From contig NZ_JAUOPE010000010.1 in the NCBI RefSeq assembly GCF_030546755.1, positions 89,985 to 153,984 on the forward strand: a stretch of 64,000 bases of DNA, written 5' to 3'. The translations under genes were made by a program, and so were the position numbers. This DNA is from Colwellia sp. 1_MG-2023. GTDB lineage: Bacteria > Pseudomonadota > Gammaproteobacteria > Enterobacterales > Alteromonadaceae. The notes under the pieces were generated by a model. The model did no database searches, was not told the DNA's origin, and saw nothing but the letters and a program-made list of their open reading frames with translations. Below are positions 8,206 through 17,876 of this stretch, in pieces (position 1 is the stretch's first letter; the number at the start of each line of letters is the position of its first letter).

Positions 8206-11200
8206 TTATGCCTCATCCTTGTTAGTTTTATCTTTACTTAGGAAAATATAGAACACTGGCGTAAATAATAAGCCAAAAATGGTGACACCAATCATGCCGG
8301 AAAATACCGCATTACCCATTGCATGACGCATTTCTGAGCCTGCGCCTGTAGCAAGTACAAGTGGTATAACTCCAGCCGTAAAAGCGATAGATGTCATTAG
8401 AATTGGACGTAAACGCAAGCGACATGCTTCAATGATTGCATCTAAATGTGATAAACCATTTTCATGTTGATCTTTTGCAAATTCGACCATTAAAATTGCA
8501 TTTTTAGAGGCTAAAGCAACCAATACAATTAAGGCGATTTGGGTAAAAATATTATTATCATCGCCAACAAACCATACCCCTAATAACGCTGAGAATATTG
8601 TCATAGGCACAATCAAAATAATGGCTAACGGTAAGCGTAAACTCTCATATTGTGCTGCTAATACCATAAAGACCAATAACACGACTAATGGAAATACATA
8701 TACCATAGTATTACCCGCGAGTATTTGTTGGTAGGTGACCTCTGTCCATTCGTAGGCGATACCTTGCTCTAATGTTTCAGCTAAAATGATCTCGATAGCT
8801 TTTTGTGCTTGATCAGAGCTTGTACCGGGAGTCGGACTACCATTTAATTCCGCGCTCGGATAACCGTTATAATGCATTACTCGGTCCGGGCCAGTGCTTG
8901 GGGTAACAGTGAGTACAGATCCTAGCGGCACCATTTGTCCTTGTCGATTACGTACTTTTAGGTTAAGTATTTGCGCAGGATCTTGACGAAAATCGGCATC
9001 TGCTTGTGCGTTAACCTGATAGGTTCTGCCAAATAAATTAAAGTCATTTACGTAAATAGAGCCTAAATAAATTTGTAGCGCATCGAAAACCTCATCTAAT
9101 GGGATCCCTTGTATCAACGCTTGCTCACGGTCAATGTCAATATCCATCTGTGGTACTTGTATCCGAAAGCTTGAATATAGTCCCATCAAGGCAGGATCTT
9201 TTTGTGCTTTGGCTATTACGGCTTGTAAGTTGTTAAACAGTGCTTCAAAGCCTTTATTTTCACGATCTTCAATCTGTAGTTTAAAACCACCAGTAGTTCC
9301 TAGTCCTTGAATAGGTGGCGGTGGAAATACAGCGACAAAGGCTTCATCAATTGCCATAAATCTTTGGTTCAGTTGTGCGGCAATGGCCATGGCTGATTGA
9401 CTTGGATCTGTTCTTTTATCGAAGGACTCAAGTGGCGTAAAGACAATCGCGCTATTTGGACTTGTAGTGAAGCCGTTTACTGATAACCCCGGAAAAGCAA
9501 CAGCATTGGCGACACCCGGAATTTCCAGAGCAATCTTTTGCATTTCTTTCACAACAAGCTCTGTTCTATCTAAGCTTGCCGCGTCTGGTAATTGTGCAAT
9601 AGCAACTAAATACTGTTTGTCTTGTGCCGGAATAAAACCACCAGGTACTTGATTAAATAAGGAAATGGTACCGCCAAGTAAGACGAAGTAAATAATACCA
9701 ACGACTGCACTCATTCGAATGAGTTTTTGTACCAGTTTTTGATAACCTTGCGCACCTTTATCAAAAACACGATTAAAAGGAGCAAATAACCATTTGCCAA
9801 ATAATGCATTCAGTAAACGTGTTAACTTATCTGGCTTGCTATCGTGTGATTTTAGTAACAACGCTGATAATGCAGGCGATAAGGTTAATGAGTTAAACGC
9901 AGAGATAAAGGTTGAAATCGTTATCGTTAAAGCAAATTGCTTATAAAATTGCCCCGATAAGCCACTAATAAAAGCCGTAGGAATAAATACCGCACCTAAC
10001 ACTAATGCTATCGCAATAATTGGCCCTGTAACTTCTGTCATGGCAACACGAGTAGCTTCTAACGGCGTAAGTCCTTTTTCGATATTACGTTCAACGTTTT
10101 CTACAACAACGATGGCATCATCTACCACGATACCAATGGCGAGTACTAAACCAAATAGCGATAAAGTATTGATGGAAACCCCCAACCATTGCATGACTGC
10201 AAACGTACCAATTAGGGAAATAGGTACGGCAATTAATGGAATAATAGAAGCGCGCCAAGTTTGTAAGAATAAGATAACCACAATAACCACTAACACTATG
10301 GCTTCAAGTAAGGTCGTGATAACGGCATCAATTGAGCCACGCACAAAAACCGTTGGATCATAAACAATGTCGTATTCAACGCCTGCAGGGAAGTTCTTCG
10401 ATAAATTAGCCATGGTTTCGCGAACTTGGTCTGATAATTCGATGGCATTTGCCCCAGGTCTTTGAAATATTGGGATAGCAAGAGCTGGTTTGCCATCAAG
10501 CATGGCACGTAACGAATAATTGTTTTGGCCTAATTCAACTCGGGCAACATCTTTAAGACGAGTGATTTGTCCTTGTTCACCAAGTTTAATGATCACTTGT
10601 TCAAATTCTTCAATATTATTTAATCGACCTTTTACGTTTAATAAAATTTGAAATTGACTATCGTTACTTGCAGGCTGAGCACCTAAGCTACCTGCTGCAA
10701 CTTGTTGATTTTGTTCGCGCAAAGCAGAAACCACATCATTAGCAGTTAACTCATGTGAAGCTAAATCATCCGGGCTCAACCAAACGCGCATGGCGTATTG
10801 ACCACCACCAAATAACTTGAGATCACCTACGCCTTCTAAACGAGTGATTTGGTCTTTAATATATAAATCTGCATAGTTAGTAAGGTATGTAGTGTCATGA
10901 GTATTTTCAGGAGAAAATAAATGAACAACCATAGTTAAATCAGGTGACGATTTTTCTGCAACTACACCTAAACGTTGCACTTCTTGTGGTAAACGCGGCA
11001 GTGCACTATTTACTCTATTTTGTACCTGAACTTGTGCTCTATCTAAATCAGTACCTAAGGCGAAGGTAACTGTTAGCGTCATACGACCGTCACTAGTGGC
11101 TTGTGAAAACATATACAGCATGTTTTCTGTGCCATTAATTTCTTGCTCTAATGGCGTGGCAACCGTTTGGCTAATGACGGTTGGGTTAGCACCAGGATAA

Positions 11201-11349
11201 CTCGCTGTAACAACAACGGTTGGAGGCACAACTTCTGGGTATTCGCTAACAGGCAACTGAAATAAAGATAAACCACCAGCAATAAGTATGATCAGCGATA
11301 ACATCGCTGCAAAAATGGGTCGTTGGATAAAAAAGTGAGAAAATTTCAT
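8206..11349 (-). CDS. RND multidrug efflux permease, HAE1 family (AcrB/MexF-like)
   Basis: 1047 residues, the standard length. Starts MKFSHFFIQRPIFA, and carries the family signatures GGLSLFQLPVSEYPEVVPP near the first helix, the two large periplasmic loops, and the proton-relay helix 4 LVLAIGIVVDDAIVVVENVER with the paired Asp residues. Twelve transmembrane helices expected. It is the inner-membrane proton-driven pump of a three-component efflux system encoded with the adaptor upstream and the channel downstream. Sequence features are closest to the MexF/broad-spectrum type; substrates cannot be read from sequence. Confidence 0.96.
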   Translation of the reverse strand: MKFSHFFIQRPIFAAMLSLIILIAGGLSLFQLPVSEYPEVVPPTVVVTASYPGANPTVISQTVATPLEQEINGTENMLYMFSQATSDGRMTLTVTFALGTDLDRAQVQVQNRVNSALPRLPQEVQRLGVVAEKSSPDLTMVVHLFSPENTHDTTYLTNYADLYIKDQITRLEGVGDLKLFGGGQYAMRVWLSPDDLASHELTANDVVSALREQNQQVAAGSLGAQPASNDSQFQILLNVKGRLNNIEEFEQVIIKLGEQGQITRLKDVARVELGQNNYSLRAMLDGKPALAIPIFQRPGANAIELSDQVRETMANLSKNFPAGVEYDIVYDPTVFVRGSIDAVITTLLEAIVLVVIVVILFLQTWRASIIPLIAVPISLIGTFAVMQWLGVSINTLSLFGLVLAIGIVVDDAIVVVENVERNIEKGLTPLEATRVAMTEVTGPIIAIALVLGAVFIPTAFISGLSGQFYKQFALTITISTFISAFNSLTLSPALSALLLKSHDSKPDKLTRLLNALFGKWLFAPFNRVFDKGAQGYQKLVQKLIRMSAVVGIIYFVLLGGTISLFNQVPGGFIPAQDKQYLVAIAQLPDAASLDRTELVVKEMQKIALEIPGVANAVAFPGLSVNGFTTSPNSAIVFTPLESFDKRTDPSQSAMAIAAQLNQRFMAIDEAFVAVFPPPPIQGLGTTGGFKLQIEDRENKGFEALFNNLQAVIAKAQKDPALMGLYSSFRIQVPQMDIDIDREQALIQGIPLDEVFDALQIYLGSIYVNDFNLFGRTYQVNAQADADFRQDPAQILNLKVRNRQGQMVPLGSVLTVTPSTGPDRVMHYNGYPSAELNGSPTPGTSSDQAQKAIEIILAETLEQGIAYEWTEVTYQQILAGNTMVYVFPLVVLLVFMVLAAQYESLRLPLAIILIVPMTIFSALLGVWFVGDDNNIFTQIALIVLVALASKNAILMVEFAKDQHENGLSHLDAIIEACRLRLRPILMTSIAFTAGVIPLVLATGAGSEMRHAMGNAVFSGMIGVTIFGLLFTPVFYIFLSKDKTNKDEA

Positions 11350-11358
11350 GCGTTACCC

Positions 11359-12528
11359 TTAGTGTTTTGCCAGTAAGTTTTCGGCTTGATCTTTACTTAA
11401 GGTAAAGGCAACACCACGACTATCAATTTCAACACTGTTCGGTTGAATAGGCATGCCCGGACCTACACGGGCAGGACCATTGACCGCGATAATGTCACCT
11501 TTTGTTAAGCCTGATGTTACCGCGCGTAGCTTACCGTAACGCTCGCCTAATTCTACTAACTTATATTGCAAAATATTATTGTCGCCTACGGTTAATACGA
11601 AGCGATTTTTTAAATCGGTACCAATTGCTTTACTTGGAATGATGATTTGCTCAGTAACAGCATTAGCTGCTAATTTAATCCGTGCAAATGAACCCCCTCG
11701 CAATTGATTGTCTGCATTTTCAAATACTGCGCGCAGACGTAATGTTCCCGTTGAAGCATTGATTTGGTTATCAATAAAATTAATATGACCTTCATAAGAG
11801 AAAGTGTTTTGTCCAACTTTCTGCATGACTACTTGTTGCTTGCTATCAGCAGTGATATTACTGAAAGACTGATTCCAGGTGCGTTCGTCTATATCGAAAT
11901 AAGCGTACATTTTTTTATTTGATACGATAGATGTAAGCACACTTTGGCCCGCTATTACGTTATTACCTTTAGTGATATTCGCATTTGAAATAACGCCATT
12001 TATTGGCGAACGAATAGCAGTAAATTCTAAATCGAGCATTGCTGCGTCAAGTTGTGCTTGTAAGGCTAAAACTTGAGCTTTACGTTGACTTAATGTGGAT
12101 TTGCGTAATTCGACTTCTTCCGTTGATATGGCTTTTCTTTCTGATAATCTTATCGCACGTTGAGCCTCGCTTTTTGCTTGCTCTAACGCTGCTTTTGCAC
12201 TTAACACTTGCGCTTCTAAACTGGTCACAATCGCTTGAAAAGGTCGGTTATCAAGTTGAATCAGTAAATCACCTTCTTTCACTTCATCGCCTTCTTTAAA
12301 AGCAATATTATTAATGACGCCTGAAACTCTCGGCATAAGAGCTACTTCTTCGGGTGATTCAACACGTGTGGTGTAGGTGTGCCAATTTTGTACTGGTTTA
12401 ATTAATACTTCAGCAACATCAATAGGTTGAAGTGGACGCTTTGAAGGGGTTTTTGTTGTTTCTTCACTACAACCTACTAGTACTAGCGTTAAACCAACAA
12501 CGGAATATATAAAAATATTTTTTAACAT
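11359..12528 (-). CDS. RND efflux periplasmic adaptor lipoprotein (membrane fusion protein)
   Basis: 389 residues from the ATG at 12528, which has a perfect AAGGAG seven bases upstream; the frame is open further upstream but that extension (59 residues) lacks a signal and is not translated in my view. Signal peptide with lipobox LVLVGC, then the lipoyl-like halves (VSGVINNIAFKEGDEVKEGD), an alpha-hairpin rich in Glu/Gln/Ala, and a beta-barrel (GGSFARIKLAA). Links the permease to the outer-membrane channel. First gene of the pump operon and divergent from the LysR regulator. Confidence 0.93.
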   Translation of the reverse strand: MLKNIFIYSVVGLTLVLVGCSEETTKTPSKRPLQPIDVAEVLIKPVQNWHTYTTRVESPEEVALMPRVSGVINNIAFKEGDEVKEGDLLIQLDNRPFQAIVTSLEAQVLSAKAALEQAKSEAQRAIRLSERKAISTEEVELRKSTLSQRKAQVLALQAQLDAAMLDLEFTAIRSPINGVISNANITKGNNVIAGQSVLTSIVSNKKMYAYFDIDERTWNQSFSNITADSKQQVVMQKVGQNTFSYEGHINFIDNQINASTGTLRLRAVFENADNQLRGGSFARIKLAANAVTEQIIIPSKAIGTDLKNRFVLTVGDNNILQYKLVELGERYGKLRAVTSGLTKGDIIAVNGPARVGPGMPIQPNSVEIDSRGVAFTLSKDQAENLLAKH

Positions 12529-12641
12529 GTGGGACTCCTTGAATAATGGAGCAATCATACTGAACCAATCTGTTGATAAAAAGCCTAGTTTTTTACATTT
12601 ATTAGTGTCAAAATTGCACCAATTGTTTTGGTTGAGTAGAA

Positions 12642-13589
12642 ATGATGGATACAACAAGTCGGTTGTTATTATTGTTAGACGTAGTGGAAAGAGGCTCTTT
12701 TGCAAAGGCCGCTTTGGCTCGCAATATTGATCGTTCTGTTATTTCTAAACAGATCAGCCGCTTAGAAGATGACTTAGGTGTTAGGTTACTAAATAGAACA
12801 ACACGTTCTTTTTCGCTTACGGCAGCTGGCGCTGAAATGATTAAAAAGGCAACGCAATTGCGCGTGCTTTTAGGGGAAACAATTAGTTTAGCTGAAAACT
12901 ATCATCAAGAGCCCAGAGGTATTCTAAAAATAACGGCATCAACCACGATAGGCCGTCGCTTTATTCAGCCGGTGATAAATGATTTTCAAAAACGTTTTCC
13001 GCAAGTTGAAGTAGAATTACACTTAAATGAGTTGTTGGTTGATATTGTCTCAGAAGGCTTTGATTTGGCCTTTAGAATTGGTGAGCCAAAAGATTCATCG
13101 TTAATTGCCCGAAAAATTGCCCGTAACCGTTTATTGTTACTAGCTTCGCCTGCGTTTATAGACACATACGGAATGCCAAACTCGATAGAAGAGTTGGCAA
13201 AATTACCTTCGGCTAGTTATTCAAGTCAGTCGGTTAAAGTTGAGAGTATTCACTATTATGATGAGCAAAATAAACCGTGCGAACAAAAAACTTTCAGTAC
13301 TTTTAGAGCGAATAATGGTGAAGTATTGTTGATGAAAGCGTTATCTGGTACCGCTTATGTTTTAGCACCTGCTTTTATTATTGAACATGAAGTGAAAGAA
13401 GGCTTATTAATACCGTTATTACCTCAATTGAAGTTAATGAATTTTAGCGATATGTATGCGGTATATCCTCATCGAGATTTACCGGTGAGAACTCGTTTGT
13501 TTTTTGATGCGGTAAAAGACTATCTTGGCTATCAAACACCAATATGGGAAAAAGCGATTCCTGATTTTGATAAACTTTATCAGGGGTAA
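12642..13589 (+). CDS. LysR-family transcriptional regulator, divergent to RND operon
   Basis: 315 residues. N-terminal winged helix (LLLDVVERGSFAKAALARN ... LEDDLGVRLLNRTTRSFSLT) and a C-terminal effector-binding domain with the usual RIGEPKDSSLIAR motif, of the CrgA/DsdC-like subgroup. The 113-bp space to the pump operon suggests it controls that operon and itself from a shared operator; the inducer is unknown. Start ATG-ATG at 12642 has only a weak GAGTAG upstream, so 12645 is equally possible. Confidence 0.92.
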   Translation: MMDTTSRLLLLLDVVERGSFAKAALARNIDRSVISKQISRLEDDLGVRLLNRTTRSFSLTAAGAEMIKKATQLRVLLGETISLAENYHQEPRGILKITASTTIGRRFIQPVINDFQKRFPQVEVELHLNELLVDIVSEGFDLAFRIGEPKDSSLIARKIARNRLLLLASPAFIDTYGMPNSIEELAKLPSASYSSQSVKVESIHYYDEQNKPCEQKTFSTFRANNGEVLLMKALSGTAYVLAPAFIIEHEVKEGLLIPLLPQLKLMNFSDMYAVYPHRDLPVRTRLFFDAVKDYLGYQTPIWEKAIPDFDKLYQG

Positions 13590-13678
13590 TATCTTTAACA
13601 TAAACCCATTTATTCACATTATTCGCATTGCTTAAGAGGTGATTCATAAATTTTCAAAAACAAGATTTACTAATAGCA

Positions 13679-14254
13679 TTGACTGAAATTCTACCTCAAC
13701 ATCCACTGGGTATCAGTGAATATGACTTGTTATTATTGTTACAAAATCAGCCATATCAGCTCTTTTCAAGTGATGGCATGCAAGATCCTCTTATCTTGTT
13801 TCAACGTCATTTTATCTTGTTTAATGCGCTATATCAGTTAAAAGATAAATGGCATCAAGAGCAAACAGCAAGTGTAGATATTGTGGTAACCCACATTAGA
13901 TATTTGCCTTTTACAGCAGGACAAGAAGGTTTGCTTCAAACGGATAATTTGCGCTCATATTATCTGGATTGGCGAAACTTCACTGATACCGATAAAGCTG
14001 ATGTTGAAGCGCTTATAGAAAGCTTTTGGGATTTGATGGCTGGCGATCACAAACCTTTGCCCTCAAGCGAAGAAAGTATTAAAAATGCGTTTAATTGTTT
14101 ATTGATCAACGAGTTTACTGATTTTACTCAAGTAAAAATACAATACCGAAAATTATTGCATCAACACCACCCCGACAAAGGCGGTAATACGCAAAAATCA
14201 CAAGAGATTAAAGCCGCGTATCATTTGCTTAAAGTGTATTTTAATAGCCGTTAA
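13679..14254 (+). CDS. DnaJ-related protein (N-terminal domain plus C-terminal J domain)
   Basis: 191 residues. The C-terminal 55 residues form a J domain with the HPD tripeptide (HQHHPDKGGNTQKS), which would stimulate DnaK ATPase; the N-terminal part (HPLGISEYDLLLLLQNQ) matches the gammaproteobacterial DnaJ-related domain that precedes it in this family. The only usual start in frame is TTG at 13679, which has no ribosome binding site. The frame stays open upstream to 13643 and reads FINFQKQDLLIALTEI, which looks like genuine family sequence, and a strong AAGAGGTG lies at 13634-13641. So the true start may be a rare codon (ATA at 13646) or a frameshift may exist. Confidence 0.82.
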   Translation: MTEILPQHPLGISEYDLLLLLQNQPYQLFSSDGMQDPLILFQRHFILFNALYQLKDKWHQEQTASVDIVVTHIRYLPFTAGQEGLLQTDNLRSYYLDWRNFTDTDKADVEALIESFWDLMAGDHKPLPSSEESIKNAFNCLLINEFTDFTQVKIQYRKLLHQHHPDKGGNTQKSQEIKAAYHLLKVYFNSR

Positions 14255-14899
14255 TGTTGATTGATTAACTAACTACTATCGGTTCTATATATTGCTCTAA
14301 TTTAAAACTGAGTCTGTCTAAACGCCTCTTGAAAACTTTGAATTTATAGTGGGGTCTATGAATGAGGGCAGGGGAAACAACCGTAATAACTTGTCTTATT
14401 AACTTGGTGATAATTAAATCAACACAGGCAATGTTATATACATTCCTTTGCTTTAACTCAAATAAAAAGATCATGTGTCCTACATTTTATTGTTATTTTG
14501 TTGATAGATAAAAGGTTGCCTCTAAGTCATGTTGTATTCATGATTGAGAAAACCGTGGTATTAAGTGGGTTAAACGTTTTAAAACAATGAAATTGATTGG
14601 CTATAAATTATTAAGGAAATCTCGTTTAGTCAACAGCCCATGATGTAATCTAACCGGTTAATTTGAAGGGGTTTTATAGTTTTTTGTATTAAAAAAATAT
14701 TTAATTAATATCAATAAAATTAATATTAAAATTGTATATATGTTCAATTTTTTTACACTTTTTATATTATTATAATGTTAAGTCTTGTACGTAATTGAAA
14801 AACATAAACTTTTTAAATTGGCATAATCTCTGCTTTGTTTTGCATGATGTATTTAAGAAATACAAAAACATATATTAATTATTATTTTAAAGGTTACAT
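14255..14899. other. AT-rich intergenic region
   Basis: About 645 bp without a supported gene. A 69-codon minus frame at 14265-14474 has no family resemblance or ribosome binding site. The last 200 bp are extremely AT-rich and must contain the promoter of the PEP-CTERM gene; AGG at about 14891 is its likely ribosome binding site. Confidence 0.4.
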
Positions 14900-15679
14900 A
14901 TGAAATTATCTCACTTTATTTTTGGTTGTTCACTTACTGCACTAACTGCAGCTTCAAATGCCGGCGTAATTTATACAGAAGATTTTGAAGGAAATGATAA
15001 TACTTGGGTTGATTATAATAGCTCTGTGATTAATACGCCTTCAGGTGCCATTACCGCAAGTGACGGTAATCATTACGGCTTAATCGAAGTCTCAAATGAA
15101 AATCAAACTGGAGCTTTTACCCGTTTTGGTGGTTATAGCACGGTGTTCGGCAATGGTTTTAGCACGAGTCTTGATGTCTATATTGACCCAACAGTGTGGT
15201 CAGTAGGAAATGGGTTTGATTACAGCTCAGCGGTAAATGATCAAGATAATTTTCATCAAAGAGATTTTATCTTTCAAGCCGGTCAAACTGCAAACAATGG
15301 ATTTGTTATTAATGCTTCAAACAACTCTAATTTTGATTTTAATGAAGGCAGCTTAATAAACAGTGATTACTATGAAGTTACTACTGCAGGTTGGTACACA
15401 CTAGAACACGTTTTTTATAACCTAGGTGGCGTGTTAGCTGTTGATTTTAATATTTTAGATGGCGCAGGCTCATTACTTCATTCGGAAACACGTTCAAGCG
15501 CAGCAGATGACATTGCAACGGTTGTTGGTGGTAATAGATATGGTTGGGTAACCTATACGGATATGTCATTAGCGATTGATAATTCAACATTAATTACTTC
15601 TGAAGTACCTGAGCCTTCTACGCTGGCTATATTCGCCTTAGGTATGATTGGTTTAGCATCACGCCGATTTAAGAAATAA
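14900..15679 (+). CDS. PEP-CTERM surface protein
   Basis: 259 residues. Signal peptide MKLSHFIFGCSLTALTAAS...AG, a beta-rich lectin-like body with Asp/Asn-rich loops, and a textbook PEP-CTERM tail: EVPEPSTLAIFALGMIGLAS followed by RRFKK. Such proteins are cut and sorted to the cell surface by exosortase, often together with exopolysaccharide. No exosortase or polysaccharide genes are nearby. Single gene with a strong terminator after it. The body resembles choice-of-anchor-type PEP-CTERM proteins but I do not recognise a specific function. Confidence 0.85.
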   Translation: MKLSHFIFGCSLTALTAASNAGVIYTEDFEGNDNTWVDYNSSVINTPSGAITASDGNHYGLIEVSNENQTGAFTRFGGYSTVFGNGFSTSLDVYIDPTVWSVGNGFDYSSAVNDQDNFHQRDFIFQAGQTANNGFVINASNNSNFDFNEGSLINSDYYEVTTAGWYTLEHVFYNLGGVLAVDFNILDGAGSLLHSETRSSAADDIATVVGGNRYGWVTYTDMSLAIDNSTLITSEVPEPSTLAIFALGMIGLASRRFKK

Positions 15680-15705
15680 GTATAGTTAAATACTGAATAA
15701 CATTT

Positions 15706-15737
15706 AAAAAAACACCAATGATTATTGGTGTTTTTTA
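15706..15737. terminator. Bidirectional intrinsic terminator
   Basis: Stem AACACCAAT / ATTGGTGTT with a 4-base loop, A-run on the left and T-run on the right. Serves the PEP-CTERM gene and possibly the convergent zinc operon. Confidence 0.85.
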
Positions 15738-15779
15738 ATATGTGTAATTTAATTGTATTAAAGCGTTTAAGAAAACGTT

Positions 15780-16784
15780 TTACATCGTAATAGCGTTATT
15801 CAATTGCTGCAGCCAAGTTTCGTCAATATTATCGCAAATAATTTCTATTTTACTTTCAGTGCATTTATCTTGTTCTGTAAATGTCTCATTCGCGATTTCG
15901 TTTGCTATTTCATGTTGATCGTCGCAGCTATGGTTATAACTATAAATGCCCTCTTGGGTGAGAAAAATGGCCTTGACGCGAATAGCATCAAAAGTAGGTA
16001 AAAGCTGCATGAGCTTTGTTTGGTTAAACACTTTACTTGCTGGAAAACGCCAACCTATAGATTGAAATTCTGCCTTTTTATTCGTATCAGCATAAGTCTC
16101 AGTAGGAGTATCAGTCGTCGCTTTGTGTTGGCCGTTTACAGCTTGTCTTTGGAAATTTGTTTTACCTGCTAACCAGACTAATTTTACCTGTGAATGCTCA
16201 GTAAAATATAATTTATCGGCTTTAAAATCGTGGTCTTTCACGTAATGTATTAAAGCAGATTTATCTTGCTCGCTATATAAATCTGCTTTATTAGCAACAA
16301 TGACATCTGCGATTTCAAGTTGTTGATTAAAAGTGATATTTTCAATGTAACGGCTGTCATCTAACTTTCTTGCATCTATGAGTGTCAGTGTTTTTTCGAG
16401 ACGTAAAGATTCTTGATAATATTGATTTGAAAGCAGTTTTAATACCTCGAAGGCGTGACCTAAACCTGTCGGTTCAATTAATAAGCGATGAGGTTTAGCT
16501 TCTTTTAGTAGTTTATTTAAAGCCGTTTGCATTGGTAATAAAGAAGCGCAGCACATACAACCACCGGATACTTCTTTAATGAAAATATTGTTGGTATTTT
16601 TTAAATGACGGTTAATTAAACTACCATCAATACCTATTTCTCCAAACTCGTTAACCAGAATCGCCCAACGTTCATTTTCAGGTTTACATTGTAATAAATT
16701 CAAAATCGCAGATGTTTTTCCTGCTCCAAGAAAACCGGTAATGATATTGGTGGGTACGGATAAAATTTTATTATCTGAGGTCAT
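15780..16784 (-). CDS. COG0523 (CobW/ZNG1-like) metal-chaperone GTPase
   Basis: 334 residues. G3E-family GTPase with P-loop GFLGAGKTS at 17-25, the metal-binding CxCC motif as C76-M-C-C79, the EPTGLGH block near 104-110 and NKAD at 165-168, then a C-terminal CobW domain. Family members deliver zinc to client proteins, especially under zinc limitation. Last gene of an operon with Zur, MerC and DUF1826 proteins, which fixes zinc as the likely metal. A His/Glu-rich segment near the C-terminus (HSCDDQHEIANE) could bind metal. Confidence 0.9.
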   Translation of the reverse strand: MTSDNKILSVPTNIITGFLGAGKTSAILNLLQCKPENERWAILVNEFGEIGIDGSLINRHLKNTNNIFIKEVSGGCMCCASLLPMQTALNKLLKEAKPHRLLIEPTGLGHAFEVLKLLSNQYYQESLRLEKTLTLIDARKLDDSRYIENITFNQQLEIADVIVANKADLYSEQDKSALIHYVKDHDFKADKLYFTEHSQVKLVWLAGKTNFQRQAVNGQHKATTDTPTETYADTNKKAEFQSIGWRFPASKVFNQTKLMQLLPTFDAIRVKAIFLTQEGIYSYNHSCDDQHEIANEIANETFTEQDKCTESKIEIICDNIDETWLQQLNNAITM

Positions 16785-16845
16785 TTGCTCACTTGCTTTG
16801 ATTATTTTATTCTCACTTAAACCTTATAACCTAAATGTTTGCTGG

Positions 16846-17241
16846 TTAACATGCGCAATTGTTCGTTTTATTGCAAAGTTGATAATTTTTAATGTGGGCA
16901 AAAGCGATAATAATCGCACCTAATGTTGTTAACCCTTTTTCGCCCATTTCGCCTAAATGGCTTTCTCCAAAAACAAACGCTGAAACTAATGTAATAAGTC
17001 CTAAAGCTCCATAAACACCAATGGAAAATTTATTGTGATTTCTGCATCCCATTGTCAGGGCATAAATACTTACGGGTAGCACACAGACTACCATCATTAA
17101 ATGAAATAACTCTTGATTCAATGCATTCGCAATTATGCTGGGTACTAATACCGTAATTAAAGGCAAAGCGAGACAATGTACGACACAAAGTAAAGATAAA
17201 GTCACCGCTGACTTATCCAAATAATTATTCAAAACTTTCAT
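16846..17241 (-). CDS. MerC-family membrane protein
   Basis: 131 residues, four hydrophobic helices. The first helix carries the Cys-x2-His-Cys arrangement (LLCVVHCLALP, Cys19/Cys23) typical of MerC proteins. MerC proteins move Hg(II) into the cell, but homologues within Zur regulons with no mer genes are thought to handle zinc or another metal. AAAAGG lies before the ATG. The C-terminus is Cys-rich (LCNKTNNCAC). Operon position between Zur and the COG0523 gene supports a zinc role here (inference). Confidence 0.85.
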   Translation of the reverse strand: MKVLNNYLDKSAVTLSLLCVVHCLALPLITVLVPSIIANALNQELFHLMMVVCVLPVSIYALTMGCRNHNKFSIGVYGALGLITLVSAFVFGESHLGEMGEKGLTTLGAIIIAFAHIKNYQLCNKTNNCAC

Positions 17242-17276
17242 GTTAAAACCTTTTAATTTAAAAAATAGCGCTAATG

Positions 17277-17756
17277 TTAAGCGTTGTTATTTGTGGATAA
17301 GCATTTATTGCAAATACCATTTAATTCAATTTGAGGTGAAGTAAGTTGATAACCTGTTTGCTCAGCTTGGCTCGTTAAATCACTTAAATTACTGGTGTGG
17401 GAATCGTTAAGCTCATCAACACACAAGCATTGCTGGCAAATTAAAAAATGCGATAATTCATGATGTGCATCACAACTAATATGGGCGCATGCTACATATT
17501 TATTTGCTGTATTTAGCCTATGTACTAAATGTACTTCTTCGAGAAACTCTAGCGCTCGATATGCTGTCATTGGTAGCAATACATCATCGAAATTCGTTTC
17601 AAATAATTCTATTAATTCGTATGCCGAAATAGCTTTATTTGTTGTTAATAATAGAGTGAGTACTTGGCGACGTTTTTTAGTAAGTCGCATATCATGTTTT
17701 TTACAGATTTTTTCAGCTAACTGCAGACTAATACGCAGGTGATTATTTTGATGCAC
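17277..17756 (-). CDS. zur: Fur-family zinc uptake regulator (Zur)
   Basis: 159 residues. Winged helix with MRLTKKRRQVLTLLL and the metal-binding segment CDAHHELSHFLICQQC, plus a C-terminal CNKC pair forming the structural zinc site; these features and the neighbours favour Zur over Fur. It would repress zinc-uptake genes when zinc is sufficient. Start is GTG with AAAGGTC seven bases upstream. It is the third reading frame of the operon behind the palindrome at 18624-18641, so it is probably autoregulated. Confidence 0.88.
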   Translation of the reverse strand: MHQNNHLRISLQLAEKICKKHDMRLTKKRRQVLTLLLTTNKAISAYELIELFETNFDDVLLPMTAYRALEFLEEVHLVHRLNTANKYVACAHISCDAHHELSHFLICQQCLCVDELNDSHTSNLSDLTSQAEQTGYQLTSPQIELNGICNKCLSTNNNA

Positions 17757-17767
17757 GAAAATGACCT

Positions 17768-17863
17768 TTATCTTCTTTGAAGAACATTAATTGCGTGAAT
17801 AGCATAGGTTAGTGTTAAAAGTGTACATAGCACTAAGGTAGCGAGTAGAGAAGGCAGCGACAT
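17768..17863 (-). CDS. Putative 31-residue single-helix membrane protein
   Basis: Small frame in the gap between the DUF1826 gene and zur: MSLPSLLATLVLCTLLTLTY... ending LQRR then TAA. A single hydrophobic helix occupies residues 4-22 with a basic C-terminus, the layout of small membrane proteins. It begins 13 bases after the DUF1826 stop and ends 11 bases before zur, so it fills the only space in the operon. The ribosome binding site is weak (AAGTGA). No family recognised. Confidence 0.42.
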   Translation of the reverse strand: MSLPSLLATLVLCTLLTLTYAIHAINVLQRR

Positions 17864-17876
17864 AATTTTCACTTTA

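Noticed and set aside
10040..10508. Several frames opposite or shifted within the RND permease gene
   Set aside because: They are shadows of a strongly conserved gene in another frame.
14265..14474. 69-codon minus frame after the DnaJ-related gene
   Set aside because: No ribosome site or recognisable sequence; likely chance.
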